A DNA stretch of 64,000 bases from NCBI GenBank assembly GCA_963750915.1, contig CAVVSF010000006.1, positions 343,774 to 407,773 on the forward strand, read 5' to 3'. This DNA comes from DATBJJ01 sp963750915. Its GTDB lineage: Bacteria > Acidobacteriota > Vicinamibacteria > Vicinamibacterales > 2-12-FULL-66-21. The translations under genes and the position numbers were made by a program. Below, in pieces: positions 36,962-47,572 of the stretch; the first letter of the stretch is position 1; each line of letters starts with the position of its first letter. The notes beneath the pieces are model-generated. The model was not told where the DNA came from and made no database searches. It saw nothing but the letters and a program-made list of their open reading frames with translations.

Positions 36962-38326
36962 ATGATTCGATTCGTTCGCTCGTCTGTCTGCATCGCCGCC
37001 GCCGCGGTCGCGTTCGCGATCTCGCCCGGCGCCCAGGCGCCAGCCGTCTACGCCGTCAAGGGCGCGAAGCTCGTCACCGCCTCGGGCGCCCCGCTCGCCT
37101 CCGGCACGATCGTCATGCGCAACGGCCTGATCGAAGCCGTCGGCGCCGACGTCCAGGCGCCGGCCGACGCGATCGTGATCGAAGGGCCCAACCTCAGCGT
37201 CTATCCCGGCCTCATCGACATGGGCAACGCGGCCGGCCTCGACGCCGCGCCGCCAACCGCGCCGGCGTTCCGCACGCTCGAAGAAGCCGAACGCTGGAAA
37301 CGGAGCATCATCCTGCGGCCGGAGCTCGAGGCGGCACGGGTGCTGCGGCCGGACGCGCCGGAGCTGTCCCGCCTCACCGCGGCCGGCGTGACGTCGGTCC
37401 TGGCGACGCCGAACTCCGGCCTCTTCAAGGGCCAGAGCGCGCTGGTCAACGTCACCGCCCCGGCCGACGAGCCCCAGATCGGCGCCGTGGCCGACCCGCG
37501 GCGTGGTCTCCAGATCGTTCGCACACCCGTGGCGCTTCACGTCGCGCTCGGCGGTGGCGGCGGCCGCGGCGGCGGCTACCCGGCGTCGCTGCTCGGCACG
37601 ATCTCGTTCGTGCGCCAGGGATTCCTCGACGCGCAGCACCAGCAGCTCGAGCGCCAGCGCTACGACAAGGCTAAGACCGGCGTCGCCCGGCCGGTGTTCG
37701 ATCCGTCGCTCGACGCAATTCAGACGGCGCTGGCGCGGACCCTTCCGGTCGCGTTCGAAGCCGAGCTCGCGCGCGAGATCCTCCGCGCCCTGACGATGGC
37801 GAAGGACTTCAACCTCGATCCGGTGATTACCGGCGCGCGTGAGGCCGATCAGGTCGTCGCCGACCTCAAGGCACGCAATGCCCGCGTCATCTTCGGCCTC
37901 GACTTCCCGGCGCGATCACGCGCCCTGCCGCCCGACGCTGACGAGCCGATCCGCGAGCTGCGCGCGCGCGCCAACGCGGCTAAGCCGCCGGCAGCGCTCG
38001 AGAAGGAAGGCGTCCTGTTCGCGTTCTCGTCCGGATCGATTCAGCAGCCGCGCGACTTCCTGCGCAACGCCGCCCGCACGGTCAAGGAGGGATTGCCGGC
38101 CGACGCCGCGGTGCGGGCGCTGACAATCAACGCCGCCCGCATCGCCGGCGCCGCCGACCGCGTCGGCTCGCTGGAGAAGGGCAAGATCGCCAACGTCATC
38201 GTCACCGACGGCGACCTTTTCGAGGATCGGACGCGCATCCTGCACGTCTTCGTCGACGGCCGCAGGGTCGAAGTCGAAGCGCCGGCCCCGGCGGGCCGTG
38301 GCGGCCGCGGACGGGGCGGATTCTAG
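36962..38326 (+). CDS. Amidohydrolase-like secreted protein lacking the metal motif
   Basis: The 454-residue protein has a signal peptide (residues 1-25) and resembles the second half of the preceding protein: YAVKGAKLVTASGAPLASGT, VYPGLIDMGNAAGLDA where HxH would be expected, then VTSVLATPNSGLFKGQSALV and the ending AADRVGSLEKGKIANVIVTD. No metal-binding histidines are seen in the usual places. It carries a GGGGRGGGY stretch and ends in a Gly/Arg-rich tail (GRGGRGRGGF). It lies 84 bp after the tandem protein and is likely co-transcribed; it could be a non-catalytic partner of it. Confidence 0.8.
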   Translation: MIRFVRSSVCIAAAAVAFAISPGAQAPAVYAVKGAKLVTASGAPLASGTIVMRNGLIEAVGADVQAPADAIVIEGPNLSVYPGLIDMGNAAGLDAAPPTAPAFRTLEEAERWKRSIILRPELEAARVLRPDAPELSRLTAAGVTSVLATPNSGLFKGQSALVNVTAPADEPQIGAVADPRRGLQIVRTPVALHVALGGGGGRGGGYPASLLGTISFVRQGFLDAQHQQLERQRYDKAKTGVARPVFDPSLDAIQTALARTLPVAFEAELAREILRALTMAKDFNLDPVITGAREADQVVADLKARNARVIFGLDFPARSRALPPDADEPIRELRARANAAKPPAALEKEGVLFAFSSGSIQQPRDFLRNAARTVKEGLPADAAVRALTINAARIAGAADRVGSLEKGKIANVIVTDGDLFEDRTRILHVFVDGRRVEVEAPAPAGRGGRGRGGF

Positions 38327-38359
38327 CGTTTTTCGCCCTCCGCCCTACGTACGAAGGCT

Positions 38360-41300
38360 CTAAGAGCGGCCAGCCGGCTCGTTGGTCGTCGTCGTCTTCC
38401 GTGCCGGCGCCGGCTTGGCCCGGTCCTTCAAGTGCTCTTCCATCTTCAGGCGCGGCACACCCTTCGTCATCCAGTCCGGCGCCGCTGCGCCCTTGAGGTA
38501 GTGGTCGAAGTACTCGAGCATCCGCGCCGTGTAGTCGCGCTGGTTCGAGGGCTTGCGCAGGCCGTGGTTCTCGCCGACGTACTCGAGCATGATCACCGGC
38601 TTCTGCAGCCGCCGCAGCGTGTTGTAATACTCGACGCCCTGCGTGAAGTCGACGGCGCCGTCGCGGTCGTTGTGCAGGATCATCAGCGGCGTCTTCACGT
38701 TCTTGGCAAAGAACACCGGTGAGTTGCGGTAGTAGGCGTCCCAGTTGTCCCAGTAGCCGCCCTTGAAGCGACCCTGGCTGCTCTCGAAGATCGCCTGGTT
38801 GGTGCCGCCGGTGTTCTTGTAGATCAGGCTGTACATGCTGATCATGTTGGTCAGCGGCGCGCCTGCGACCGCGGCGGCGAACATGTCGGTCTGCGTCACC
38901 AGGAACGACGTCTGGTAGCCGCCCCACGAGTGGCCGGTGAGCCCGACCTTCTTCGGATCGACGACGCCGGTGGCGATCGCGGCCTTGAGCGCCGGCAGGA
39001 CGCACCACACCGCCGACATCCCCGGATCGTTCAGCTTGTAGGTGATGTCTGGCAGCAGCACGGCGTAACCCTGGCTGGTGTAGAGCGACCGGTTGAAGCC
39101 GTTCGCTGTCGGGTTGGCAAACGTGTTCGTACCCTGCGACATCTTCTCGTAGATGTTGACGATCGTCGGATAGGCCTTGCCCTTCTCGTAGTTGGCGGGC
39201 AGGAACAGCGCCGCCTGCAGCTTGTCCCCCTTGTCGCTGGTGTAGTTGACCAGCATCGATCCGCCCGTCCACGCGAACCCCGCGACCTGGGGCCGCTGAT
39301 CGGTAAGGCGCACGCCCTTCGCGAGGCTGGCGTCAGCGACGTAATAGTCGCTTGGATCGGTAGCCGTCGACATCGTGTAGAGATACGTATCGGCGTCCTT
39401 CGCCTTGATGAGTGCCGCGTAGTTGGCGTCGCCCCACGTCAGCATCTCGACGCCGGGCTTCCCCGGCGCCAGCCGCGCGATGCCGGACTTCTTGGTCCAC
39501 TCGCCGTAGGCGGTGAAATACTGCGGCTTCGCGAGGTCGATGCCCTGTGCCCGCTCCTGCGGCGGCTCGAGCGCGAGCCGGCGCTGATACCGGATCAGAT
39601 CCTTGCGCCCGTTCTGCGTCAGGTTGACGACCGCGCCGCCGGCGACCGGCACCTGCCAGACGTCCCAGTTGTCGGTCAGCAGCACCGCCGCGCTGTCCTT
39701 GCTCCACCCGATCGTGCCGGTCGGCGGCTTGACGACGTTGTGGTCGTTCTCGACGTCGACGAACGATGCCGCCGCACCCTGGGTGATGTTGCGCGACTGC
39801 CCGGACGGCATCGAGTAGACGTGGTAGTTGCCGTCCTCGTAGTACAGGAACGACTGGCCGTCAGGCGACGGACCGTTGTACCAGCGCGCCCGCTTGAGCG
39901 CCAGCTTGCGCTCGCCGGTGGTCATGTCGATCACGTAGACGTCCTGGTAGCGGCGGCCGTCGAGGTTGCCGAGCAGCTCGTATTCGCGGGCGTCGAGCCC
40001 GATCGCGAAACGCTGCTTCGGCGCCACCGTCACCGAGCGCAGGTCTTCGTCGCTCAGCCGGATGAACTTTTTCGCTTCAATCCGGTACTGCGCCAGATAG
40101 CTGAACGAGCGGTCGCCCGCTTCCTGGACTTCCTGCTGCGACTGGAGCCGCGAGTCGAGCCAGTGCCAGAGCACCAGGTCGACCCGTTCCTCGGCGTCCG
40201 GCGTGCTGTTCGCCGCGTCGGCCGGACCGCCCGCGGGCGGCCGCGGCGCCTCCTCGCCGGACGGCGGCGTGTCTGCCGGTAGTCGCGTCAGCCGGCGTGT
40301 CGCGCTTGCGCGGCACGTGAATGCCGAACGTGACCGCGTCGAGGTTGTCGGTCCAGGCCGGGGACCGGTTCGGAGAAATGCTCATGCCGTCGGGAAACGA
40401 CTTGTCACCGGCCGGGTCGTAGACGACTTTCTGCGGCGCCGCGGCACCGAAGCCGGTGAAGCCAAGCACGGCGTAGACCTTGTCGCGCAGGGTGCGATCG
40501 TCGGTGCCCTTGAGCACCGCGAGCGCGTCGCCCTTCTCGGTCCACGCCAGGCGCTCGTAGGACGCGTTGCCGCTGTCGAGAACGGTCACCGTGCCGCGCG
40601 CCATGTCGCGCAGCTGGACGCCGTTGCCGATGCGATCGGTCGCGTCGATCGTCCACGCCAGGCGGCTGCCGTCGCGCGTGAACGCGAAGTCGGCGACGTT
40701 GCCGATGCTCAACTCCTGACCGGTCGACAGCTCGCGCAGGATCAGGTCGGTGCCACGGGGACGCTCGGGCGTGTTGCCCGCGGCCGGACCGGCCGCGCCG
40801 CCGCGCCCTTCAGCCGGCGGCGCCGCGCCCGCGGCCCCGGCCGCCTGCGCCGGCTGGCGCTGCAGCGCAATCCAGGTCGAGGCGTCGCCCGAAAAGGCGA
40901 AGCGGCGAATCCGCGGATACTCGCGCTTCTCGCCCGTCGCGAGGTTCACGATCGTGACGCTGCTCTGGACCGGCCGACGCTGCCGCCTCAGGCGCTGGGC
41001 CTCGCGCCGCGACGGAAACGTGGTGAACGCGACGTACTTCGAGTCCTCCGAGAAGTCGAGCGTCGGCGACCCGCCGCCCGGGGCCTCGCCGCCGCGGCCG
41101 CCGCCGCCCGCCGGCGCGGCCGGAGCTTCACCGACCTCGAAGGTGCGCTCCTTGTCCTTGTCGGCCTCGCCGCCGCGTGTCTTCTTGACGACGATCTGCG
41201 CGTCGCCTTCGCCCGGCGCGATGCGGTACGCAAACCACTGCCCGTCGTTCGACACGGCGGTCGCGCCCATCGTCTTCCACGCGACGACGTCCGCAACCTC

Positions 41301-41405
41301 GATCGGTCGCGTCGACGTCGCCTGCTGCATCGCCACCGGCTGCAGCAGCGGGACGATGGTCGCCAGTGCCAGCGTCAGGATCAGGCGGCGGGAAGTCGCT
41401 CTCAT
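38360..41405 (-). CDS. Secreted S9-family peptidase, frame-shifted
   Basis: The protein starts MRATSRRLILTLALATIVPL at 41405 with a signal peptide. The propeller region follows, and the frame is lost near 40280 (after RKRDTPAD). One base off it resumes as TPPSGEEAPRPPAGGPADAA, then LVLWHWLDSRLQSQQEVQEA and on to the end, giving about 1014 residues. The catalytic domain is complete: Ser in GLTGHSWGGYQTS, Asp in LHNDRDGAVDF, His in GENHGLRKPSN. Gly/Arg-rich loops occur near the N terminus. It probably digests oligopeptides outside the cytoplasm. Divergent from the gamma-glutamyltransferase gene. Confidence 0.87.
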
Positions 41406-41523
41406 CTCGAGTCTCCTTCGATACGAACGGCGCGGAATGGACGAACCCTGGCCGGGAAGCCGGTATCGTAGCCCAAACCGGCCGGCGCCGCGAAGGCGGG
41501 GGGGACGACGGTAGAATCACAGG

Positions 41524-43258
<1,735 letters not shown>

Positions 43259-43268
43259 GCTTATCGGA

Positions 43269-43346
43269 ATGTTTCGCGCGCAGCACCACCACCGGCACCA
43301 TCACGTCTCCCGCACCGGCGGGCCGGTCGAGTTCTGCGAGCGCTGA
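43269..43346 (+). CDS. hisL: Histidine operon leader peptide, 25 codons
   Basis: The frame starts 10 bp after the ggt stop and reads MFRAQHHHRHHHVSR, followed by TGGPVEFCER and TGA. Six of seven consecutive codons (43284-43304) are His (CAC x5, CAT x1). This is the diagnostic content of a his leader: scarce charged tRNA-His would stall the ribosome there. The codons after the His run contain the segment (43315-43323) that can pair with the 5' arm of the terminator before hisI. The peptide itself probably has no further role. It is unrelated in sequence to the enterobacterial HisL except for the His run, as expected of convergent leaders. Confidence 0.85.
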   Translation: MFRAQHHHRHHHVSRTGGPVEFCER

Positions 43347-43410
43347 TTTCAGGTAGCCAGCACACACAAACTCACCAAGCCTCGCCGGAAACGGCGAGGC
43401 TTTTTTATTT
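43315..43410 (+). promoter_or_regulatory. his attenuator: antiterminator segment and Rho-independent terminator
   Basis: The terminator hairpin is an 11-bp stem (43377-43387 with 43392-43402: AAGCCTCGCCG, GAAA loop, CGGCGAGGCTT) followed by TTTTTTATTT up to the hisI ATG at 43411. The segment CCGGCGGGC at 43315-43323, inside hisL, can pair with GCCTCGCCGG of the 5' arm (9 bp, one bulged T). Stalling at the His codons would leave it free to form the antiterminator; a ribosome reaching the hisL stop would cover it and let the terminator form. The hairpin's 3' arm also holds the only Shine-Dalgarno-like GAGG for hisI, so it may block translation too. Confidence 0.82.
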
Positions 43411-43731
43411 ATGGACTACACAAAACTCGACGGCCTGATCCCGGCGGTCATCCAGGATGACGTCTCGAACGAGGTGCTCATGGTCGGCTTCATGAACGAG
43501 GACGCCCTCGAGCGCACGCGCCAGACCGGCTTCGCGACGTTCTTCAGCCGGACGCGCGGCAAGCTCTGGACCAAGGGCGAGACCTCCGGCAACCGGCTGA
43601 AGGTCGAGCGGATCCTCGTCGATTGCGATGACGACACCGTGCTCGTGCGGGTGACCCGGCTGGGGGACGGCAACGTCTGCCACACCGGCGATCGCACGTG
43701 CTTCTCCAAGATGCTGGAGCCGCGCCAGTGA
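43411..43731 (+). CDS. hisI: Phosphoribosyl-AMP cyclohydrolase
   Basis: The 106-residue protein is the stand-alone cyclohydrolase. MVGFMNEDALERTRQTGFAT near the start is followed by FFSRTRGKLWTKGETSGNRL, the metal-binding VDCDDDTVLVRV and CHTGDRTCF. It opens the ring of PR-AMP, step 3 of histidine synthesis. There is no fused HisE domain and no hisE gene in this operon, so the PR-ATP pyrophosphohydrolase must be encoded elsewhere. Its ATG directly follows the attenuator's U-tract, and its stop overlaps the hisG GTG. Confidence 0.95.
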   Translation: MDYTKLDGLIPAVIQDDVSNEVLMVGFMNEDALERTRQTGFATFFSRTRGKLWTKGETSGNRLKVERILVDCDDDTVLVRVTRLGDGNVCHTGDRTCFSKMLEPRQ

Positions 43732-44633
43732 CCGAGAACAAGACGCCAAAGCTGAAGCTCGGCATCCCGAAGGGCTCGCTCCAGGACGCGACGATCCAGC
43801 TGTTCGCGCGCGCCGGGTTCAACATCTACGCGAGCTCGCGCTCCTATTTTCCCGCCATCGACGATCCCGAGATCGAATGCATGCTGATTCGGGCGCAGGA
43901 GATGGCGCGCTACGTTGCCGACGGCGTGCTCGACGCCGGACTGACGGGCCAGGACTGGATCGCGGAGCACGCCGCGAACGGCGCCGGGGACGAGGCCGTC
44001 GTACCGCTCGCCGATCTGATCTACGCCAAGCAGAGTTTTGGCAAGGTGCGCTGGGTCCTCGCCGTTCCGGAGGACTCCCGCTATCGCGAGCCCAAGGATC
44101 TCGAGGGCGCGACGATCGCGACCGAGCTGGTGCGGGCGACGCAGGCCTACTTCGCGCGCCGGGGCATTCGCGTCGACGTCGAGTTCTCGTGGGGCGCCAC
44201 CGAGGTCAAGCCGCCGATGCTGGCGGATGCGATCGTCGAGGTGACGGAAACCGGCTCGTCGCTGCGCGCCAACCGGCTGCGGATCATCGACACCGTGATG
44301 GAGTCGAATACGCAGCTGATCACGAACCGGCCGGCGATGCTCGACGACTGGAAGCGGACCAAGCTCGAGAACATCGCGCTGCTGCTGAAAGCGGCGATCG
44401 AAGCCCAGGGACGCGTCGGCATCATGCTCAACGTCCGCAAGGAAGATCTGGCGGCGGTGCTGGCGCTGCTGCCGGCGCTGCAGCAGCCGACGATCTCGCC
44501 GCTCAGCGACGCGACATGGGTGGCGCTCAACACGATCATCGAGGAGCGTACCGTGCGCGACCTGATCCCGCGCCTCAAGGCGGCTCGCGCCCAGGGGATC
44601 GTCGAGTACCCGCTCAACAAAATAGTGATGTAG
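43728..44633 (+). CDS. hisG: ATP phosphoribosyltransferase, long form
   Basis: The GTG at 43728 overlaps the hisI stop (GTGA). The 301-residue protein has the catalytic domains (KLGIPKGSLQDATIQLFARA, DAGLTGQDWIAEH, ATELVRATQAYFARRGI, EVTETGSSLRANRL) plus a C-terminal regulatory ACT-like region of about 75 residues (GIMLNVRKEDLAAVLALLPA). This is the HisG-L type, which works without HisZ and is normally inhibited by histidine. It starts the pathway by joining ATP and PRPP. The operon is thus likely controlled both by feedback and by attenuation. Confidence 0.94.
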   Translation: MTENKTPKLKLGIPKGSLQDATIQLFARAGFNIYASSRSYFPAIDDPEIECMLIRAQEMARYVADGVLDAGLTGQDWIAEHAANGAGDEAVVPLADLIYAKQSFGKVRWVLAVPEDSRYREPKDLEGATIATELVRATQAYFARRGIRVDVEFSWGATEVKPPMLADAIVEVTETGSSLRANRLRIIDTVMESNTQLITNRPAMLDDWKRTKLENIALLLKAAIEAQGRVGIMLNVRKEDLAAVLALLPALQQPTISPLSDATWVALNTIIEERTVRDLIPRLKAARAQGIVEYPLNKIVM

Positions 44634-44636
44634 ATC

Positions 44637-44682
44637 CGGTAGTCCGGTCGTCCGGTTGTGCGGTTGTGCGGTCGTAGGGCGT
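44637..44682. repeat. Short imperfect tandem repeat between hisG and hisD
   Basis: The 64-bp gap contains five degenerate copies of an 8-9 bp unit, CCGGTAGT / CCGGTCGT / CCGGTTGTG / CGGTTGTG / CGGTCGTAG. This is the only sizeable gap in the his operon. No start, promoter or terminator is evident. It may be slippage-prone filler. Confidence 0.5.
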
Positions 44683-44697
44683 CGTCAGTAGAGGGTC

Positions 44698-45954
44698 ATG
44701 CGCATCATTGAATCGAGTCGCGAGCGGGCGGTCGCATCGCTCATCGATCGGCGTCCTGGACGCGATCCGCGGCTGCAGCGCCGGGTCGCCGCCATCGTCG
44801 ATCGTGTTCGGCGCGAAGGCGACGCCGCGCTGCTCGCCTATGCGCGCCGGTTCGATCGCCTCGACGGCCCGATCGAGGTCGACGCCGGGACGCTGCGTGC
44901 CGCCGCGGCGCGCGTGGATCCGGTCGTGCGCCGCGCGATCCGTGCCGCGGCTGCCAGCATTCGCCGCGTCGCCGAGCGCCAGGCGCCGCGCGGCTGGACG
45001 ATCAACCCGGTTCCGGGCGTCTCGATCGAACAACGCGTGCTGCCGCTCGACCGCGCCGGCTGCTACGTGCCGGCGGGGCGGTTTCCACTGCCCTCTTCCC
45101 TCCTGATGACGGCAATCCCGGCACGCGTTGCCGGGGTGCCGGAAGTCATCGCCGTCTGCCCGCGGCCTGACGACACGGTGATGGCCGCTGCGGTCGAGGC
45201 CGGCGTGACGCGATTCTTCCGGATCGGCGGCGCGCACGCGATCGCGGCGCTCGCCTACGGCACGGCGACGGTCCCGCGCGTCGACAAGATCGTCGGGCCC
45301 GGCAGCGCCTACGTCGCCGCGGCCAAGGCCTACGTCTCGCCCGACTGCGCGATCGACTTCTTCGCCGGACCGACGGAGATTGCGGTCGTCTCGAGGACCG
45401 GCCGGCCGGCATGGATCGCCGCCGATCTGCTCGCCCAGGCCGAGCACGATCCGGATGCGCGCGCAGTGCTCATCACACCGAGCCGGCGGCTCGCCACGGC
45501 AGTGGCCGCGGCAGTGCGCGAGCTCGATCCCTCATCGGCGCTCGCGCACCGCGGCGGCATCATCGTCACCAGGTCGATGGCGGAAGCCATCGCGCTCTGC
45601 CAGCGGTTCGCACCCGAGCACGTCGTCTGCGACGGCGACGATGTCGCTGCCAGGCTGACGCGGGCTGGAACGGTCTTCGTCGGCGACTACAGCGCCCAGG
45701 CCTCCGGCGACTACGTGACCGGATCGAATCACGTGCTGCCGACCGCCGGCGCGGCCGCAGCCCGCGGCGGCCTCAGCGCCGCCGACTTCGTCCGCGTCTC
45801 GACGGTGCAGCGCCTGACGAAGCGCGGCTTCAATCGCATCGCTGCCGACGGCATCACCCTCGCGGAAGCGGAAGGGTTGACGAATCACGCGAACTCGATG
45901 CGCGTGCGAACGCAGCCTGCCGCGCCAGGGCGGCGGCGGACGAGGACATCATGA
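44698..45954 (+). CDS. hisD: Histidinol dehydrogenase
   Basis: The 418-residue protein shows all family landmarks: CYVPAGRFPLPSSLLMTAIP near residue 122, GGAHAIAALAYGT, VDKIVGPGSAYVAAAKA near residue 198, DFFAGPTEIAVV, LAQAEHDPDA with the zinc ligands Gln and His, and APEHVV plus GSNHVLPT near the end. It oxidises histidinol to histidine in two NAD-dependent steps. The final 15 residues are Arg/Thr/Pro-rich and extra. The stop overlaps the hisC start (ATGA). Confidence 0.95.
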   Translation: MRIIESSRERAVASLIDRRPGRDPRLQRRVAAIVDRVRREGDAALLAYARRFDRLDGPIEVDAGTLRAAAARVDPVVRRAIRAAAASIRRVAERQAPRGWTINPVPGVSIEQRVLPLDRAGCYVPAGRFPLPSSLLMTAIPARVAGVPEVIAVCPRPDDTVMAAAVEAGVTRFFRIGGAHAIAALAYGTATVPRVDKIVGPGSAYVAAAKAYVSPDCAIDFFAGPTEIAVVSRTGRPAWIAADLLAQAEHDPDARAVLITPSRRLATAVAAAVRELDPSSALAHRGGIIVTRSMAEAIALCQRFAPEHVVCDGDDVAARLTRAGTVFVGDYSAQASGDYVTGSNHVLPTAGAAAARGGLSAADFVRVSTVQRLTKRGFNRIAADGITLAEAEGLTNHANSMRVRTQPAAPGRRRTRTS

Positions 45955-46987
45955 GCTACCAGTACGAGGTCGTCGCCCGGCCGTCGTCTGGCCTGCGGCT
46001 GCATCTCAACGAGAACACCGCCGGCTGCTCGCCGAAGGTGCTCGCCGCGATTCGCGGCGTATCGCGAGAGGACGTCGCCTTCTACCCGGACTATGAGGCG
46101 GCGGTCAGGCTGACGGCGTCGCGAGTCGGTGTCGCCGAAGACCAGATCGTGCTGACGAACGGGCTCGACGAGGGCATCCTGGCGCTGACGATTGCAGCGC
46201 TGCGCGATCGCGGCAGCGAGCGCTCCGGAGGCGATCGTCGTCGTGCCCGCTTTCGACATGTACGCGTCGACGGCCGACGGCGTCGGCGCACGCGTCGTCG
46301 AAGTGCCGCCAGGCCCCGATTTCGCCTTTCCGGCAGACAAGGTGATCGCGGCGGTGACGCCGCTGACTCGACTGATCTTCCTCACCAGCCCCAACAACCC
46401 GACCGGGCTCTCGATTCCGCACGAGGACGTCGAACGCATCGCCCGCGCCGCGCCGCACGTCCGCATCCTCGTCGACGAGGCCTACATCGACTTCGGCGGC
46501 CGCAGCCTCGTCGGCAACCCGCGAATCGCGGCGCTGTCGAACGTCTTCGTCGGCCGGACGTTCGCGAAGGCCTACGGACTGGCCGGGATCAGGGCGGGTG
46601 CGGTGATTGGCGAGGCGTCGGCGCTCACCGCGGTACGGCGGGTCGTGCCCCCGTTCAGCATCAACGCCTGCGCCGCGGTGGCGCTCACGGCGGCGCTCGA
46701 GGACGTCGAGTACTACGACTGGTATCGCGACCAGGTGCGCCAGTCCAGGGACCTTGCTCTACGCGGCGCTCGAAGCCGCCGGTATCCCGTTCTGGCGCAG
46801 CGACGCCAACTTCGTGCTGGCGCGCTTCGGCGACCGCGCCCGCGCGGTCGTCGCGGGACTCGCGGCGCGCGGCATCCATGTCCGCGACAAGTCGCAGGAT
46901 CCGGCGTGCCCGGGCTGCCTGCGCATCACCACCGGGGTCGTCGAACACACACAGGCGTGCATCCGCGCGCTCGAGGAGGTCCTGTGA
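45951..46987 (+). CDS. hisC: Histidinol-phosphate aminotransferase, two frame changes
   Basis: The protein starts MSYQYEVVARPSSGLRLHLN and would have about 345 residues. LTNGLDEGILALTIAALRDR is followed by a one-base frame change near 46220, then PEAIVVVPAFDMYASTADGV, FLTSPNNPTGLSIPHEDVER, VDEAYIDFGG and the PLP lysine in VGRTFAKAYGLAGIRAGAV. A second change near 46750 leads to GTLLYAALEAAGIPFWRSDA and RITTGVVEHTQACIRALEEV. All conserved parts are present, so the gene is very likely functional and the breaks are assembly indels. It transfers an amino group to imidazole acetol phosphate. The stop overlaps the hisB GTG. Confidence 0.88.
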
Positions 46988-47571
46988 GGCGCGGGGTCAT
47001 CGACCGGAAGACGACGGAAACACAGATCGCGATTCGGCTGACGCTCGACGGACGCGGCCGCTACGACGTGCGCACCGGCGTACGGTTCCTCGATCACATG
47101 CTCGAGCTGTTCACGCGGCATGGCGGCTTCGACCTCTACCTGCGCGCGACCGGCGACCTCGACGTCGACCAGCACCACACCGTGGAGGACATCGGCATCG
47201 CCCTCGGCGAAGCGGTGGAAGCGGGGCTCGGCTCCCGCCGCGGCATCAACCGCGCCGGCTATTTCGTCATGCCGATGGACGAGTCGATCGGCGTCGTCGC
47301 GATCGATCTCGGAGGCCGGGCCCACTCGGTCGTCGACGCGCGGGTGAGGACACGCCTCGTCGGCGACCTCCAGGCGGATCTGCTGACCGATTTCTTCGAG
47401 GGTTTCGCCCGCGGCGCCCGCGCCAACGTCCACCTGAAGGTGCTCTACGGCCGCTCCGACCACCACAAGGTCGAAGCGCTCTTCAAGGCATTCGGCCGGG
47501 CGCTCCGGATGGCCTGCTCCCGCGACCGCCGGCTCGCCAAGGTGATGCCGAGCACGAAAGGACTGCTCTGA
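46984..47571 (+). CDS. hisB: Imidazoleglycerol-phosphate dehydratase
   Basis: The GTG at 46984 overlaps the hisC stop. The 195-residue monofunctional protein has GVRFLDHMLELFTRHGGFDL near residue 33, DQHHTVEDIGIALGEAVEA near residue 61, RAGYFVMPMDE, FFEGFARGARANVHLK and YGRSDHHKVEALFKAFGRAL, with the His/Glu pairs that bind two Mn ions. It lacks the phosphatase domain of enterobacterial HisB, so histidinol phosphatase must be elsewhere. Confidence 0.95.
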   Translation: MRRGVIDRKTTETQIAIRLTLDGRGRYDVRTGVRFLDHMLELFTRHGGFDLYLRATGDLDVDQHHTVEDIGIALGEAVEAGLGSRRGINRAGYFVMPMDESIGVVAIDLGGRAHSVVDARVRTRLVGDLQADLLTDFFEGFARGARANVHLKVLYGRSDHHKVEALFKAFGRALRMACSRDRRLAKVMPSTKGLL

Positions 47572-47572
47572 C

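Noticed and set aside
34094..37639. A 1181-codon open frame on the minus strand opposite the amidohydrolase genes
   Set aside because: It is antisense to two genes with clear domains and signal peptides, has Arg/Ala/Asp-rich composition typical of high-GC shadow frames, and shows no family motif.
43377..43410. The hairpin as a plain terminator of the ggt gene
   Set aside because: It ends exactly at the hisI start and is preceded by the His-rich frame and a complementary segment, so an attenuator explains it better, though it may also stop ggt read-through.
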